Part shown: positions 45,201-54,620 of the stretch, piece after piece
Layout of the letters: the number at the start of each line of letters is the position of its first letter
Numbering within the stretch: position 1 is the first letter of the stretch
Assembly: GCF_001956045.1 (NCBI RefSeq)
Contig: NZ_MRTH01000036.1
Span: 21,991 to 85,990 of the forward strand
Direction: 5' to 3'
Source: Paenibacillus sp. FSL H7-0331
Lineage (GTDB): Bacteria; Bacillota; Bacilli; Paenibacillales; NBRC-103111
Length of the DNA stretch: 64,000 bases
Program-made: the position numbers and the translations under genes
The notes under the pieces: generated by a model
Told to the model about the DNA's origin: nothing
The model's input: the letters and a program-made list of their open reading frames with translations, nothing else
Database searches by the model: none

Positions 45201-47360
45201 GCTGCTGCCCATATCCACAATATAATGCTGAAATTCAGGCGTTTCATTAGCCGTATTGCGGAAAGCTACCTTTCGTACCTCGCCCAGCTGATTCGTGTCG
45301 GCCTCGGTATCCGTAGCGTAATATATCGCCGCATTGGCCGTATGATTGACCTTCATCCAGATGCTGACATAACGATATTCGGAAGGAATCGGCTGCAGTC
45401 CGGCATCATACGTATCCAAATACACATTCGGATTGGAGGTTGCAGCCTGGATCGGCTCGGGAGTCGTGAACATATGGACGCCTTCTAAATCCCTGTAAAC
45501 GTTGGCCGTCACAATATGATTGGCCCAAACGCCTTTATCCGCATTAACATCCCAGCCAAGCAGATTCGACCAAGGGGCCGAAGTTTTACCGTACAGCTCA
45601 TCCTGCTCCTCAGCGTACAGCAGGCCGTCATGGGTGAAATCCCATGAGGTAATCAGGCTACTGTTGAGCGCAACTCTGGTGTATCGGGCAGAGGCTATCG
45701 CGCCCGCCGCACCGCTTCTGACAGCAAGCACCTTAAGATAGGTCGATTGCGTTACACTTAATGAAGCCGTCGCACCATTCACCATCGTTCCGTTAGCAGC
45801 CGTATTCGAGGAGGCCTGATACACCGGGTCCGAGCCATCGGTTGTATAAACCAGCGCATCCGCATAAATGGAGCCCATCGTCACGGACTGGCTGGCACGA
45901 AATACACGTGAAGCAGTCAATGTTACCGGGCTTACTCCCGCCGTGTAGACAGCTTCGCTACGCGATACGACACTTCCGTTCAGAATGGCCGCCGCTTTCA
46001 GAGTCGCCGACTGCTGAATCGTAATCGAGTCGCCGAATATAAAATCGCCGGATATTTCCGTTCCGTGCGATAGCCCGGGCTCACTCCCGTCCAGCGTATA
46101 GCGGATGCGGTCTGCCCCTATAACGGACAGGTCTACGGTTTTCGCTGCCGTATAAAACGATCCTCCCTCCGTAAGCGTTAGCTGGGCTTGAAGCGGCTGC
46201 CCGACATGAACTGTTTTGCTTTTGAACATCGTCATTTCGGTATCGACATGCGTCCTGTCGCTTGTATATACCGGATACAACTCGACGCGGTAATCCTTAC
46301 CTGCCGTTAAACCGCTGATATGAACATATTTATCCGCCAGACCCGTATATGGATGGAGCTGCCCGTAGGTCCCATCCGTCACATTCTGATACCGGATATT
46401 ATATTTGTAAACGCTTTCAACAATAGTAGGAACATACACGTAAAATCCGTCGGTATCTCCCGTTAATCCGAAATCGTCCCGTTCTGCTGCGGGCTTCAAT
46501 GAATTGAACAGCAGATTATCCATCTTAAAGCCGGTGCCCGCGTTAGCGAAGACTCCGACAAAGCCCGGATTGACTTCGGCCGTTCGCTGGACATCGACCA
46601 CGGGACTTGAAGCTCCATTGAGATAGGTCCGGACTCTTTGTCCATCAGCGACGAGCTTGATTCGGAACGTCTCCCAGGGAAGGACGTCACGGTTCAGACC
46701 TGGAACCCCGTATTCCTTAATGCCGCGGTATTTGCCGCCGTCCGTATTAGCAATCGAAGTCGGGCCTTCAAAAAGGTTCAGCTTTCCGTCATACGTAACG
46801 TGCGTCTTCAACTGGGCGTCCCAGCCATCGTTCCAGGCATTTTTCTGGAACTGAATGCCCATCTGCTTACTCGCTTCACGTTGGGTCACGGTCAGATCAA
46901 AGGATACTTCGAAATTCTCAAACTTTCTTGTCGGATTAGCTGTAAAACCATAATCGAATGCACCTAACGTGGAAGCGGTTACAGGTCCAACAGACAGTTG
47001 ACCGCTGCTAAGCGTCACATTTTCTGTATCGCCAGAGAATCTCAAAGCATTGCTGCTGCCGTCATTATAAATCCCGTTTTGCAGCGTTCCTGCTTCAAAG
47101 TTCAGCAAGTATGCCGCACCTTCGCGGATGACAGCCGGATTACTGGCCATTTGAATCGACTTTACCTCGCGGATTTGTTCCGCCTTCACTTCCTGAGCTT
47201 TGATTTCGTGAGTCGTCTCAGTCTCTTGAGCATACAACCCTTCTGGGAAGACTGCCCCCGTTATCCAAGACCCCAGAAGAGCCGTCAGCGCCATGCGTGA
47301 AACGGCACCGCGCAGTTTCCTGTGCGTCCTCCTATATGATAAGACATCTGGCTTTCCCAT
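42258..47360 (-). CDS. Very large secreted multidomain protein, probable polysaccharide-active
   Basis: About 1,700 residues. Export signal: basic start, hydrophobic stretch (MALTALLGSWITGAVF) and cut after GLYAQ. Domains in order: a LamG/DUF1080-like jelly roll (about 80-290), a Fn3-like strand region (300-385), two chitobiase C-terminal-type repeats with YTLDGSEPG and YTTDGSDPV (about 390-560), a carbohydrate-binding-like beta domain (about 570-755), a NEW3-type sandwich (about 762-865), a large unassigned domain (about 880-1590) and a C-terminal beta domain. The unassigned part has many Trp, Asp and Glu and alternates helices in a way that would suit an (alpha/alpha)6 hydrolase or lyase, but no family is recognised. 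The ATG at 47360 has AAGGAG upstream; the gene is translationally close to the AraC regulator (6 bp). Confidence 0.75.
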   Translation of the reverse strand: MGKPDVLSYRRTHRKLRGAVSRMALTALLGSWITGAVFPEGLYAQETETTHEIKAQEVKAEQIREVKSIQMASNPAVIREGAAYLLNFEAGTLQNGIYNDGSSNALRFSGDTENVTLSSGQLSVGPVTASTLGAFDYGFTANPTRKFENFEVSFDLTVTQREASKQMGIQFQKNAWNDGWDAQLKTHVTYDGKLNLFEGPTSIANTDGGKYRGIKEYGVPGLNRDVLPWETFRIKLVADGQRVRTYLNGASSPVVDVQRTAEVNPGFVGVFANAGTGFKMDNLLFNSLKPAAERDDFGLTGDTDGFYVYVPTIVESVYKYNIRYQNVTDGTYGQLHPYTGLADKYVHISGLTAGKDYRVELYPVYTSDRTHVDTEMTMFKSKTVHVGQPLQAQLTLTEGGSFYTAAKTVDLSVIGADRIRYTLDGSEPGLSHGTEISGDFIFGDSITIQQSATLKAAAILNGSVVSRSEAVYTAGVSPVTLTASRVFRASQSVTMGSIYADALVYTTDGSDPVYQASSNTAANGTMVNGATASLSVTQSTYLKVLAVRSGAAGAIASARYTRVALNSSLITSWDFTHDGLLYAEEQDELYGKTSAPWSNLLGWDVNADKGVWANHIVTANVYRDLEGVHMFTTPEPIQAATSNPNVYLDTYDAGLQPIPSEYRYVSIWMKVNHTANAAIYYATDTEADTNQLGEVRKVAFRNTANETPEFQHYIVDMGSSPGWNGNITKLRIDPMATYPSMKDGIEMAIREISLLRKQDLPAEVRLTKFETSDKEIVSPGDTFEIRAELENIGHDTGTLALELQAPDFIELTPVSSTLSGAMLTGQKAVVTYHALVTGTGAGGISLSINSGGIPAVHGLSRIFSVNASLPASGQPDDVIIGTAGKRIVFPAPAHTGLPGYGFGWLEADKAGSWQRIAVMPSLGSVQQIVYGKTIQIKELYANAPALATPSSFMIGYQDPDGGEWTGSVTVADNVYGNLEMTHALSADRRRNIAAIAGPTLLAGEAGIPSLDPQQKVITANSNPANGYIDEALFPGLEWLDAKPLNNRSSDTDAVIQNPDGYRYVPHPRKITVPLMAMRKGDTLFGMMWDARKPWSGNHDQPSAFFGLPNRLERGGGTVSAKMSLFIPSVLDGVNENATFATGVPSFFTNIPANSNNENPVRQAYELQSGEEIELSSRIFVRQGTELSLLIDAWVQEYGLPQPLEYAHGTIEQESEAILTSFENLWLPDQGKWMNRIGPSASPIITSAFVMPYALLGPHGSRSFQTLAEQRIQTAKQGIGTNYSTYGYILPFYMDGIAAQTMEALQQTNVDSLTVIAKRVNPLSVTAGVYWDYQTFIARKGFPTSPYMGQLTDVTAGSNVEILYKMLRHARLTGNTSARTYGLAGIDYINANYKMPRGSQSWELRNMIPELETASMAVRANVEAYAITGSTGYLMQAKLWASRGMPFVYLWDDGSYGIDKSNGRGDFFGSHTFMRYGAIAAFGQSIYRTDGKPLPGTWFGRPVQWSGHDYGIALMELASALQRESLWEPHLLAGGTDYLTIARGLSVSGSRQTTSADNRYPTHLYDAASLIKWETSDYLLPNYQGAELLGDLLGSQANPITKKVEIGTKEVRISAPAEFEVVSAQSTQIKLLASFNGPGEYTVLLQGVSGMSNVIIGSLDNQAIKISHQIRPTSGLAEVHLKVTGEGTVETEVEFTDVVLQ

Positions 47361-47365
47361 AATAT

Positions 47366-49636
47366 TCACTCTCCTTTGATATGCTTTTCACGAAATTGAC
47401 CTGGTGTCATCCCTTCCTGTTTGCGAAAGTAACGAATAAAATTTTGTGAGTTGTTATACTGCAACCGTTCTGCGATTTCGGAGATTTTTAAGCCTGTCTC
47501 CACCAGCAGTACCCTAGCTTTTTGCAATCTGTAATTGGACAAATAATCGCTGAAATTAACGCCCGTTTCTTTACGGAATACACCTCGGATATAATCCGGA
47601 TGATAGCCGAGCCTGGATGCACATATCTCCAGATTCAAATCAGTCTCGGCCTCCTGATGAATTATAGCCAGCATTTGATCCGATATCCGCGCATATTGGT
47701 GCTTGCGCTTGCCTTCCAGCCGCTGCATTAGCGGGTTCATTAACGACTGACGAAACCACTGCTCGATCTCCAAAACAGACTTTAGCTTATATAGCTGATC
47801 AATCAGCGATTTTTCTCCACCGTACATGACCTCGATCGACTCGCCGGAGCTTTGCGCCATTCTCATCAAGTCGAGCAGTAACCCCGTCAACGGCACGAAA
47901 TATTCGCGGTGGCTGAGCTTTTCCTGAAAAATACTATGCAGAAATTCGGCCAGCAGCGCGTCCGCACGCTCAAAATCGGCCAATTTCACCGCATCCAGCA
48001 GCTCTTGCTCCAACTTGTTGGGTATGAGCGACAGAATGGTCCCTTCCGGTTCCACATCCTCAATATAAATGACAGAGCGATGACCCGTACGGATCGTATA
48101 TTTCAAAGCTTCCGTAGCATCCAGATAAGCGTTGTGGGCGTTTATCATGGAGCTGTAAAATCGACTAATCCCCAGACTGACCTTAATTTCCAGAAAACGC
48201 TCCACCATCTGTCCGATCTCAGCCGCCAGCTCATCAACTGTTCTCCTGAACGCCGCCGTATCGGTTTGAGCCGGGCAGCCGAGCAGGGTTACCTGTGTGC
48301 GGCCAATGACCATCGGGGGCAGGCGAAGCGGCTGGGGAATAATTTCCGTCACTATATTATTAATCGCGAATAGCAGCAAGTCCTCGTCGATTTCCTCAAA
48401 TCGCGTACCTTCAATCGTATCGATCTGAATCGCTGCCACGCAGATTCGTTCCCACGCTTTGTCATAACCAAACCCTTCCAGCTTTTCACAAATATCGCGG
48501 GTACGCACCTCCCCCTGCAGCAGCTTGATCATAAAAAACTCCTCCAACTGCTGACGCTGTCCCTCAATGATACCGCTTAAGCGCTGCTTGTCATGCAAAA
48601 TCCCCTGAACATGACTTCCGATAAATTGAATTTCGTCGGTTTCCACCTGCTTCGGAAGCTCCGGCTCGGCCTGTAGTGATCGCACCAGGCGGCCAATCGG
48701 ATTGTACATTTTCTTGGAAGCCAGCCAGGACAAAATCAGCGTAACCATTAAAATGAGCAGGCAAGCGGTAAAAGTGTACCATGCTATTGCCTTGGAATCG
48801 CGCGTAATCACATTTACAGCTGAAACAGATACATACATCCAGCCGTTATAGGAAGACCTCCTGTACGTAATTCCTACATCGGATGTACCCGCAGAGCTGT
48901 AATACAATCCAACAGGCGATGCCTTGGGTGCCTGAATCGGCTGAAGCTCCTCTATACTACGCATGCTGCTGCCGATTTTGGACGGATCAGTGTGGGCTAA
49001 CACGTTATAATCTTCATCCAGAATCATAGCTTCACCCAGCTCCTGATTGCTTGCCAGCAGCTTGCTCAACTCCTTACCATTGAATTCCACCACAATCAGT
49101 CCTGACGGATTCAGCGTATGCAGTGGCAGCTTCTTGACCAGATGGATCAGCAGTCCTCCGGCGGTTTGCTTCCAGAAGCTAGTACGGATATTTTGCGCAT
49201 AGCTTCTCAGCAGTTCCTTCTGAGGCAACCCTTCCAACGACAACACTTCCGTGCTATTGTTCAGCGCCCACCCCCGATTCAGGCTGACCAGCATAATATC
49301 ATGAATGCCCAGCTCGAAGCTCTGGAGCTGCTGAAGCCCTTGCAGAAGACCGTTGACCGTATCGAACTGTTCGGGGGTCAATGGCTTATTAATTGCTGAA
49401 TTGGCCAATGGGGCTGCAATAAACTGTGTGACCGATTTATCCGCCGTCTTCAGAATCTGCTCGACACGCTGCTGGGTCTGCTCCAGGTTGAGCTGATTGC
49501 CCTTGGCCACTTTGTCCTGGATAATATCAGACGATTTATTATAAGAAAACAGTCCTAGAAGAAGCACAGGCAAGGTCCCCGAGAGCGCGCTGAATATGAA
49601 CAGTTTGACTAGAAATTTGGGTTGGCGGATTTTCAT
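47366..49636 (-). CDS. Membrane-anchored AraC-family regulator
   Basis: A 756-residue one-component regulator with the same layout as the 10920-13223 protein. Helix 1 (about 10-30), an extracytoplasmic sensor of about 255 residues, helix 2 (about 288-310), a cytosolic region of about 340 residues and an AraC double helix-turn-helix (about 655-755; ICASRLGYHPDYIRGVFRKETG and GLKISEIAERLQYNNSQNFIRYFRKQEG). It lies between the binding-protein gene and the giant secreted protein gene, inside the operon it probably activates. Confidence 0.86.
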   Translation of the reverse strand: MKIRQPKFLVKLFIFSALSGTLPVLLLGLFSYNKSSDIIQDKVAKGNQLNLEQTQQRVEQILKTADKSVTQFIAAPLANSAINKPLTPEQFDTVNGLLQGLQQLQSFELGIHDIMLVSLNRGWALNNSTEVLSLEGLPQKELLRSYAQNIRTSFWKQTAGGLLIHLVKKLPLHTLNPSGLIVVEFNGKELSKLLASNQELGEAMILDEDYNVLAHTDPSKIGSSMRSIEELQPIQAPKASPVGLYYSSAGTSDVGITYRRSSYNGWMYVSVSAVNVITRDSKAIAWYTFTACLLILMVTLILSWLASKKMYNPIGRLVRSLQAEPELPKQVETDEIQFIGSHVQGILHDKQRLSGIIEGQRQQLEEFFMIKLLQGEVRTRDICEKLEGFGYDKAWERICVAAIQIDTIEGTRFEEIDEDLLLFAINNIVTEIIPQPLRLPPMVIGRTQVTLLGCPAQTDTAAFRRTVDELAAEIGQMVERFLEIKVSLGISRFYSSMINAHNAYLDATEALKYTIRTGHRSVIYIEDVEPEGTILSLIPNKLEQELLDAVKLADFERADALLAEFLHSIFQEKLSHREYFVPLTGLLLDLMRMAQSSGESIEVMYGGEKSLIDQLYKLKSVLEIEQWFRQSLMNPLMQRLEGKRKHQYARISDQMLAIIHQEAETDLNLEICASRLGYHPDYIRGVFRKETGVNFSDYLSNYRLQKARVLLVETGLKISEIAERLQYNNSQNFIRYFRKQEGMTPGQFREKHIKGE

Positions 49637-49791
49637 AACGGGACTCCTTCCATCCTACGCTGGATTTCACAAGGAATCCGCTGTGCATATGTGTCCTTGC
49701 ATAAGCGGATTTTCTGCAAATCCTAGTGTAACCCAGCATGCATAAGGAGACCAGCATCATTTGAATTCGGAGCTGTGCCGCTTAGGTTATC

Positions 49792-51300
49792 CTATTTTTT
49801 TTGCTTGTTATACTGCGCGCTGTATTCTTCGATCACTTGATCGCCGCCGCTTTTGCGCCACTGCTCCACCGCTTGATTCCAGCCATTTTCATCGATATTG
49901 CCCATAATAAATTTAACCCGGGCATCCTGAATGATTTTGGTGATCTCCGAGCCCTTCTCGGCAAGTGTCGCCGACTGATAAGGCTCGGCTGGATTGGCAA
50001 TTGCTATAGCGGCATTATCCTTGAACATTTGCTTGTACTTCTTGACGATCGGTGCATCCTCACCTGCATCTGCAAGACCTCCGTCATCCAACCGAATCTG
50101 GTTTACGGCATTAATATCGCTCTCGTAAGCTTTACCGTCGGTTCGAACCGGCTTGCCGTTCTCGATCTTGTAGTGTTTGCCTTCAATCCCCCATTCAAAA
50201 AGGTTTTGAATTTTCTTATCCATTAGCTTATCGATTACACCAAGAATCTGCTTGAGCTCCTGCTCCGTTTTCACGCTGGTCTTGGGAAACATATAAGCCC
50301 CGAAATACCCTCCGTTAAACAGCATCAATCTTTCTCCCTGAGGTCCTTGTATACGGCTGACGACATCCAGAACAGCTTTCGGATTCGCTTTCGCCAAATC
50401 ATTAAAACCCGCGTTAACATCATCAAGTGTCGAGATAATCAGACCGGTTTTCCCCTGATTGACCGCCTCCTGCCTTTTGGTGCCCGGTACGACCGCGAAG
50501 TCTTGATTGATCAGCTTTTCATCGTACAGTCTTTTATAAAACTTAAGCGCTTCTAGATAAGGCTTGGTCATAAAATCCGGGATGATCCTGCCATTCTCGA
50601 CTGCATACAGGTTTGCTCCCCCGTACCAGCCCAGAATGGTCTGGAAACCGTTCATTCCGCGTCCCTCGTACATGCCGAACGTATCCTCTTTGCCGTTCTG
50701 GTCTGGATCCTTCTTGCCGAATGCCTTGATAACATTGAACACGTCGTCTATCGTTTTCGGTTCAGGTAAACCTACCGCCTCCAACCAATCCTTTCGTAAA
50801 ATGATGCCTTCGCGCGCAACCGGACGACTGCGGTAAATGCCATAGATTTTACCATCGACTGCGATATTGTTCATCACCATCGGATTGAGCTTGGCGAGGT
50901 TCGGATAATCCTTCAAATAAGGCCCGACCTCCCAGAACATACCGGATTGGACGGCGTTGATAATGCCCTGACTCTTATTGCTGCCGATCATCATAATCTG
51001 CGGAAGTTCTCCCGCGGCGATCGTTGCGTTGACCTTATCGTTATAGGCTGAGTTGGGCACCCACATCATTTCGAGCTTGCTGCCCGTATAATCCTCAATG
51101 ATTTTGATCACTTCATTATCCGCTTTGGGCGGCTCAGCCGAATAGTACATATTCATCATTGTCAGCTTCGGAATCTCATCAGCTTTCTCAGGCTTCACTT
51201 GCGGATTGCTCGCGCAACCGGACAATAAGATGACGCCAGTTAGTGTGAGCAGCAATGCCTGTTTACAGCCTAGCTTGTTTTTGATCATGTTCGTTTTCAT
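49792..51300 (-). CDS. Extracellular solute-binding lipoprotein, LplA-like
   Basis: A 502-residue lipoprotein with lipobox LLSGC (C29). The mature domain is a family 1 sugar-binding protein; DQNGKEDTFG is the counterpart of the loop seen in the 6975-8546 paralogue, and WEVGPYLKDYPNL and KFYKRLYDEKLINQDFAV are shared almost word for word with it. Binds an oligosaccharide for the permeases encoded upstream. Ligand unknown. The ATG follows GGGAGG. Confidence 0.86.
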   Translation of the reverse strand: MKTNMIKNKLGCKQALLLTLTGVILLSGCASNPQVKPEKADEIPKLTMMNMYYSAEPPKADNEVIKIIEDYTGSKLEMMWVPNSAYNDKVNATIAAGELPQIMMIGSNKSQGIINAVQSGMFWEVGPYLKDYPNLAKLNPMVMNNIAVDGKIYGIYRSRPVAREGIILRKDWLEAVGLPEPKTIDDVFNVIKAFGKKDPDQNGKEDTFGMYEGRGMNGFQTILGWYGGANLYAVENGRIIPDFMTKPYLEALKFYKRLYDEKLINQDFAVVPGTKRQEAVNQGKTGLIISTLDDVNAGFNDLAKANPKAVLDVVSRIQGPQGERLMLFNGGYFGAYMFPKTSVKTEQELKQILGVIDKLMDKKIQNLFEWGIEGKHYKIENGKPVRTDGKAYESDINAVNQIRLDDGGLADAGEDAPIVKKYKQMFKDNAAIAIANPAEPYQSATLAEKGSEITKIIQDARVKFIMGNIDENGWNQAVEQWRKSGGDQVIEEYSAQYNKQKK

Positions 51301-51336
51301 CGTGAAGTAATCCTCCCTTATTGTAAGTCCTTCTCG

Positions 51337-52212
51337 TTAGCCTTTCACCGAACCGAGCAGCACGCCTTTGGCGAAATGTTTTTGCAAAAACGGATATACG
51401 ATAAGAATCGGCAGGGTCGAGACAACAATTACCGCCATTTTGATCGACTGCGGCGGAATCGCGAAAGCCTCGTTCATTTGACTGGAATCACCAATTCCCC
51501 CTTCAGCCATAATGACAACTTGCCTGAGAATAACCTGTACCGGCCACTTGGTCGTATCATTAATATACAAGATTGCAGAGAAAAAGGAATTCCAATGCCC
51601 CACCGCATAAAAGAGCGAAAAGGTCGCAATAGCAGGCATGGACAGCGGCAGCACAATACGGACCAGAATGCCAAGATCATTGCAGCCGTCGATTTTGGCC
51701 GATTCCTCAATGCCTTCCGGCATCTGCTGGAAGAAATTTTTCAGAATAATTAGATTGAAGGCACTAATCGCTCCCGGAATTAATAAAGACCACAGCGTAT
51801 TGGTCATGCCAAGCGCCTTGACGATCAAAAATGTTGGGATCATCCCACCGCTAAACAGCATGGAGAAAATCACCATCAGCATAATCGTTCTCCGCCCCTG
51901 CAGTTCCCTTCGCGATAGCGGATATGCCATCAGCGCCGTAAATACGATATTGATCGCTGTACCCGCCAAAGTGATGATTACGGTATTCAGCAGACTTCGC
52001 ATGATCGTGTCCGCCGAAAATATATAAGCATACGCCGATAGCGAAAACTGGCTTGGGATCAATACAAGACCCTGTTTCGCAAACTCCTCCGGCGAAGCAA
52101 AAGAGCCTAGAATCATATAAAGAAACGGTAACACCGTCAGCATTGCAAATACGAATAAAAGCGAATAATTTACGGTATCGAACAGACGGCTTCCGGCCGA
52201 GCGATCTTTCAT
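51337..52212 (-). CDS. Carbohydrate ABC permease, LplC type
   Basis: A 291-residue six-helix permease with EAA loop ESAKIDGCNDLGILVRIVLPLSMP and the C-terminus HFAKGVLLGSVKG. The ATG at 52212 is preferred: GGAAGG lies 9 nt upstream, whereas the ATG 9 bp earlier directly abuts that site. Paralogue of the 8617-9492 permease, without the inverted repeat or the long intercistronic gap of that copy (about 45 bp here). Confidence 0.88.
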   Translation of the reverse strand: MKDRSAGSRLFDTVNYSLLFVFAMLTVLPFLYMILGSFASPEEFAKQGLVLIPSQFSLSAYAYIFSADTIMRSLLNTVIITLAGTAINIVFTALMAYPLSRRELQGRRTIMLMVIFSMLFSGGMIPTFLIVKALGMTNTLWSLLIPGAISAFNLIILKNFFQQMPEGIEESAKIDGCNDLGILVRIVLPLSMPAIATFSLFYAVGHWNSFFSAILYINDTTKWPVQVILRQVVIMAEGGIGDSSQMNEAFAIPPQSIKMAVIVVSTLPILIVYPFLQKHFAKGVLLGSVKG

Positions 52213-52257
52213 CGTGTACATCCTTCCTTCTTTTTACGCAGTCAGCGAATATCTCTT

Positions 52258-53223
52258 TTAATAAATACCTTCCTCGCCAAATTTCTTGGAAATAGCATTC
52301 GCCGACAGTACCAGGATCAACCCGACGAACGATTTGAACAGCCCGACTGCAGTACTGTAGCTGAACTGCGCCTGGTTAATACCAACCGAATACACATACG
52401 TATCGAACACCTCGCCAACCTCACGGTTCATCGCGTTCAGCATCAGAATGATCTGCTCGAAGCCTGTGTCAAGGAAATGCCCCAGCCGCAAAATAAACAG
52501 GATAACAATCGTGCTGCGGATCGCAGGCAGCGTTATATGCCAAATTTGCCGCGCACGCCCCGCTCCATCCATTTTGGCAGCTTCATACAGCTGCGGATCG
52601 ACCCCTGCCAGGGCGGCAAGAAAAATAATCGTCCCCCAACCGGTTTCCTTCCAGATGACCTCTGCCATAATCATCGTACGGAACCATTCCCCGCTGATCA
52701 GGAAGTTGATCGGCTCACCGCCCGCTCTGACGATCAGTTCATTGATAACTCCCCCTTCTACGGTGAACAGGATGTAGACAACACCAACTACGACTACCCA
52801 TGAGAAAAAATGCGGAATATACACCATCGTCTGTACAAAACGCTTGAACACTTCCTTGCGAATTTCATTAAGCATCAGAGCGATGACGATGGGCAGCGGG
52901 AAAAAAAATATGAGATTGTACAGCGCCAGCATGACTGTATTGCGAAACAACATCCAGAACGCAGGCTCACTAAAAAAACGTATAAAATGTCTCGTTCCCA
53001 CCCAATCGCTATACAGGAAGCCTCGGAACGGCTGGTAATTCTGGAAGGCAATCAATACTCCCCACATCGGCAAATATTTAAATAAAATAAAGTAGAGGAT
53101 CCCGGGTAATAGCATTACATAAAGCCATCGGTCGCGAAGCGCCAGCTTCCATCTACCAGAGCCAGTAGCGGACTTTCCAGTGGATGGATAAATACGACCG
53201 GCAGTAATCGGTTTCTCATTCAT
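52258..53223 (-). CDS. Carbohydrate ABC permease, LplB type
   Basis: A 321-residue permease with six helices: VMLLPGILYFILFKYLPMWG-type helix 1, YEAAKMDGAGRARQIWHITLPAI as the EAA loop. Partner of the LplC-type permease downstream. As in the first locus no ATPase is encoded, so a shared MsmX-type ATPase encoded elsewhere is expected. The ATG is weakly placed relative to AAAGGGGA (about 12 nt). Confidence 0.87.
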   Translation of the reverse strand: MNEKPITAGRIYPSTGKSATGSGRWKLALRDRWLYVMLLPGILYFILFKYLPMWGVLIAFQNYQPFRGFLYSDWVGTRHFIRFFSEPAFWMLFRNTVMLALYNLIFFFPLPIVIALMLNEIRKEVFKRFVQTMVYIPHFFSWVVVVGVVYILFTVEGGVINELIVRAGGEPINFLISGEWFRTMIMAEVIWKETGWGTIIFLAALAGVDPQLYEAAKMDGAGRARQIWHITLPAIRSTIVILFILRLGHFLDTGFEQIILMLNAMNREVGEVFDTYVYSVGINQAQFSYSTAVGLFKSFVGLILVLSANAISKKFGEEGIY

Positions 53224-53336
53224 GGTGCGAGCATTTCCCCTTTCTGTTAAAATTCAGTCATATAAAGGCATCCCTGATCAGCTTGTTATATCCGATTTTC
53301 TGCATACCCACTATTCCCTTTATTCTTCGCTGCATT

Positions 53337-54362
53337 TCAGTCATGTCGCGTTATCGTATACCCGCAATTGGGCTCCGAGCGCAAGCGAAACGTATTACCT
53401 GGAAGATCATATTCGATCACTGCTACTCGATCCAATGAATCCAGCAAGACTGAGAATCGTTTTGTCATCAGATAACCGGCCACGATGAACGAACCTTGCT
53501 CAGGAATCGTAATCGGACTATGAAAGCGCTGACGATTTTGCTCGCTCAGTTCGGCCATCGCCCGCATCTGTTCGTGCGTCGCTCCACCCCAATGCTCACG
53601 GGTTCCCACTCCTTCCAGCTCCAGGTAGCTGATCTTCTCCTCCAGACCCAGCATCCGGGCGCGCTCCCTATACATTCTTGCATGCTCCACAGGAACGCGA
53701 ATATCGGTTTGCCCGTGAGCGATAAACAGCGGCGTCAGCAAATTGGGTAGAACCTCCAACCCACTTCGTGAACGGTAAGCCATCGCATCATCATCAGGCG
53801 AACAGCCGATCCAGATATCCAATTCATCCCTAAACTCGCCGATTTCGTCCTGCTCATACCAGACCGCATAGTCGGTTATTCCGCACATCGCGGTTGCTGC
53901 AGCAAAAAAATCAGGAAACTTTCCAATAAGTGCGTAAGCATTGCCTCCCCCACCGCTGCCCGCTTCAAAATACACGACGTCCGGCTCTATCAAACAGGCT
54001 TCATAATGTTGGCGTACATAAGCGACCGCATCGATAATATCGAGCAGCTCCCAGCCATTGCAGTCCGGCGATCCTGTGGAAAAGGCTCTTCCACGCATAT
54101 CCACTTCGACCACCACATATTTCCCTTCACCATACGGTTGATCCATATACACGAACTCCGGGATACTCATATGCCAGCCGTGGGTGGTCACCAGCATGGG
54201 CGCAGGCTTGGCTGGCTTTAACACTCTCATAGCCAGACGAACGGCTGGGTTTCTTGAAGAAGTGTAATAAATTAAGTCACAATAGGGTGAGTAACGATTC
54301 CCACGGAATACTGCCTGCTCGTTGTCCGTTCGGATCCGATCCTCATATCTCTCGTAGTCCAC
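53337..54362 (-). CDS. Alpha/beta hydrolase (acetyl-xylan-esterase / prolyl-oligopeptidase-like)
   Basis: A 341-residue cytosolic alpha/beta hydrolase with no signal peptide. Nucleophile Ser in YFEAGSGGGGN (the first Gly of GxSxG is Ala here), acid in HGQTDIRVPVEHA and His in TREHWGG. The oxyanion segment is TTHGWHMS. About 50 residues at the C-terminus form extra strands (SLDRVAVIEYDLPGNTFRL). GTG at 54362 with GGGAGG 7 nt upstream is chosen; an earlier GTG lacks a site. First gene of the second Lpl-type operon; it may de-esterify or cleave the imported sugar. Confidence 0.75.
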   Translation of the reverse strand: MDYERYEDRIRTDNEQAVFRGNRYSPYCDLIYYTSSRNPAVRLAMRVLKPAKPAPMLVTTHGWHMSIPEFVYMDQPYGEGKYVVVEVDMRGRAFSTGSPDCNGWELLDIIDAVAYVRQHYEACLIEPDVVYFEAGSGGGGNAYALIGKFPDFFAAATAMCGITDYAVWYEQDEIGEFRDELDIWIGCSPDDDAMAYRSRSGLEVLPNLLTPLFIAHGQTDIRVPVEHARMYRERARMLGLEEKISYLELEGVGTREHWGGATHEQMRAMAELSEQNRQRFHSPITIPEQGSFIVAGYLMTKRFSVLLDSLDRVAVIEYDLPGNTFRLRSEPNCGYTITRHD

Positions 54363-54550
54363 GTTATGTCCTCCCTCTGTTTGTTCAATCCTCACTCATC
54401 GAGTACTCCGAGCGTATCGAAAAAGCAGATATCCGTCTACAATCCTCAGCGAGGGAACTTTACACATCACCCCGCAACTCTGCCCGATAATCTTCAACGA
54501 GTGTCGAATAATCTTTACCGCGTTTAAAGAATAACTAGACCGAGTAACGC

Positions 54551-54592
54551 AAAAAAGCACTCTTTTCAAGCGATTGCCTGACAAAGAGTGCT
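54551..54592 (-). terminator. Terminator after the MFS gene
   Basis: AGCACTCTT and AAGAGTGCT arms followed by TTTTTTG on the minus strand. It separates the MFS gene from the hydrolase/transport operon. Confidence 0.85.
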
Positions 54593-54620
54593 AATTTATA
54601 CTTACGATTACTTGTTAATT

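Noticed and set aside
47522..48373. Plus-strand frames of 69 and 154 codons opposite the second AraC regulator
   Set aside because: They are antisense shadows of a well-supported gene, without ribosome sites or recognisable domains.
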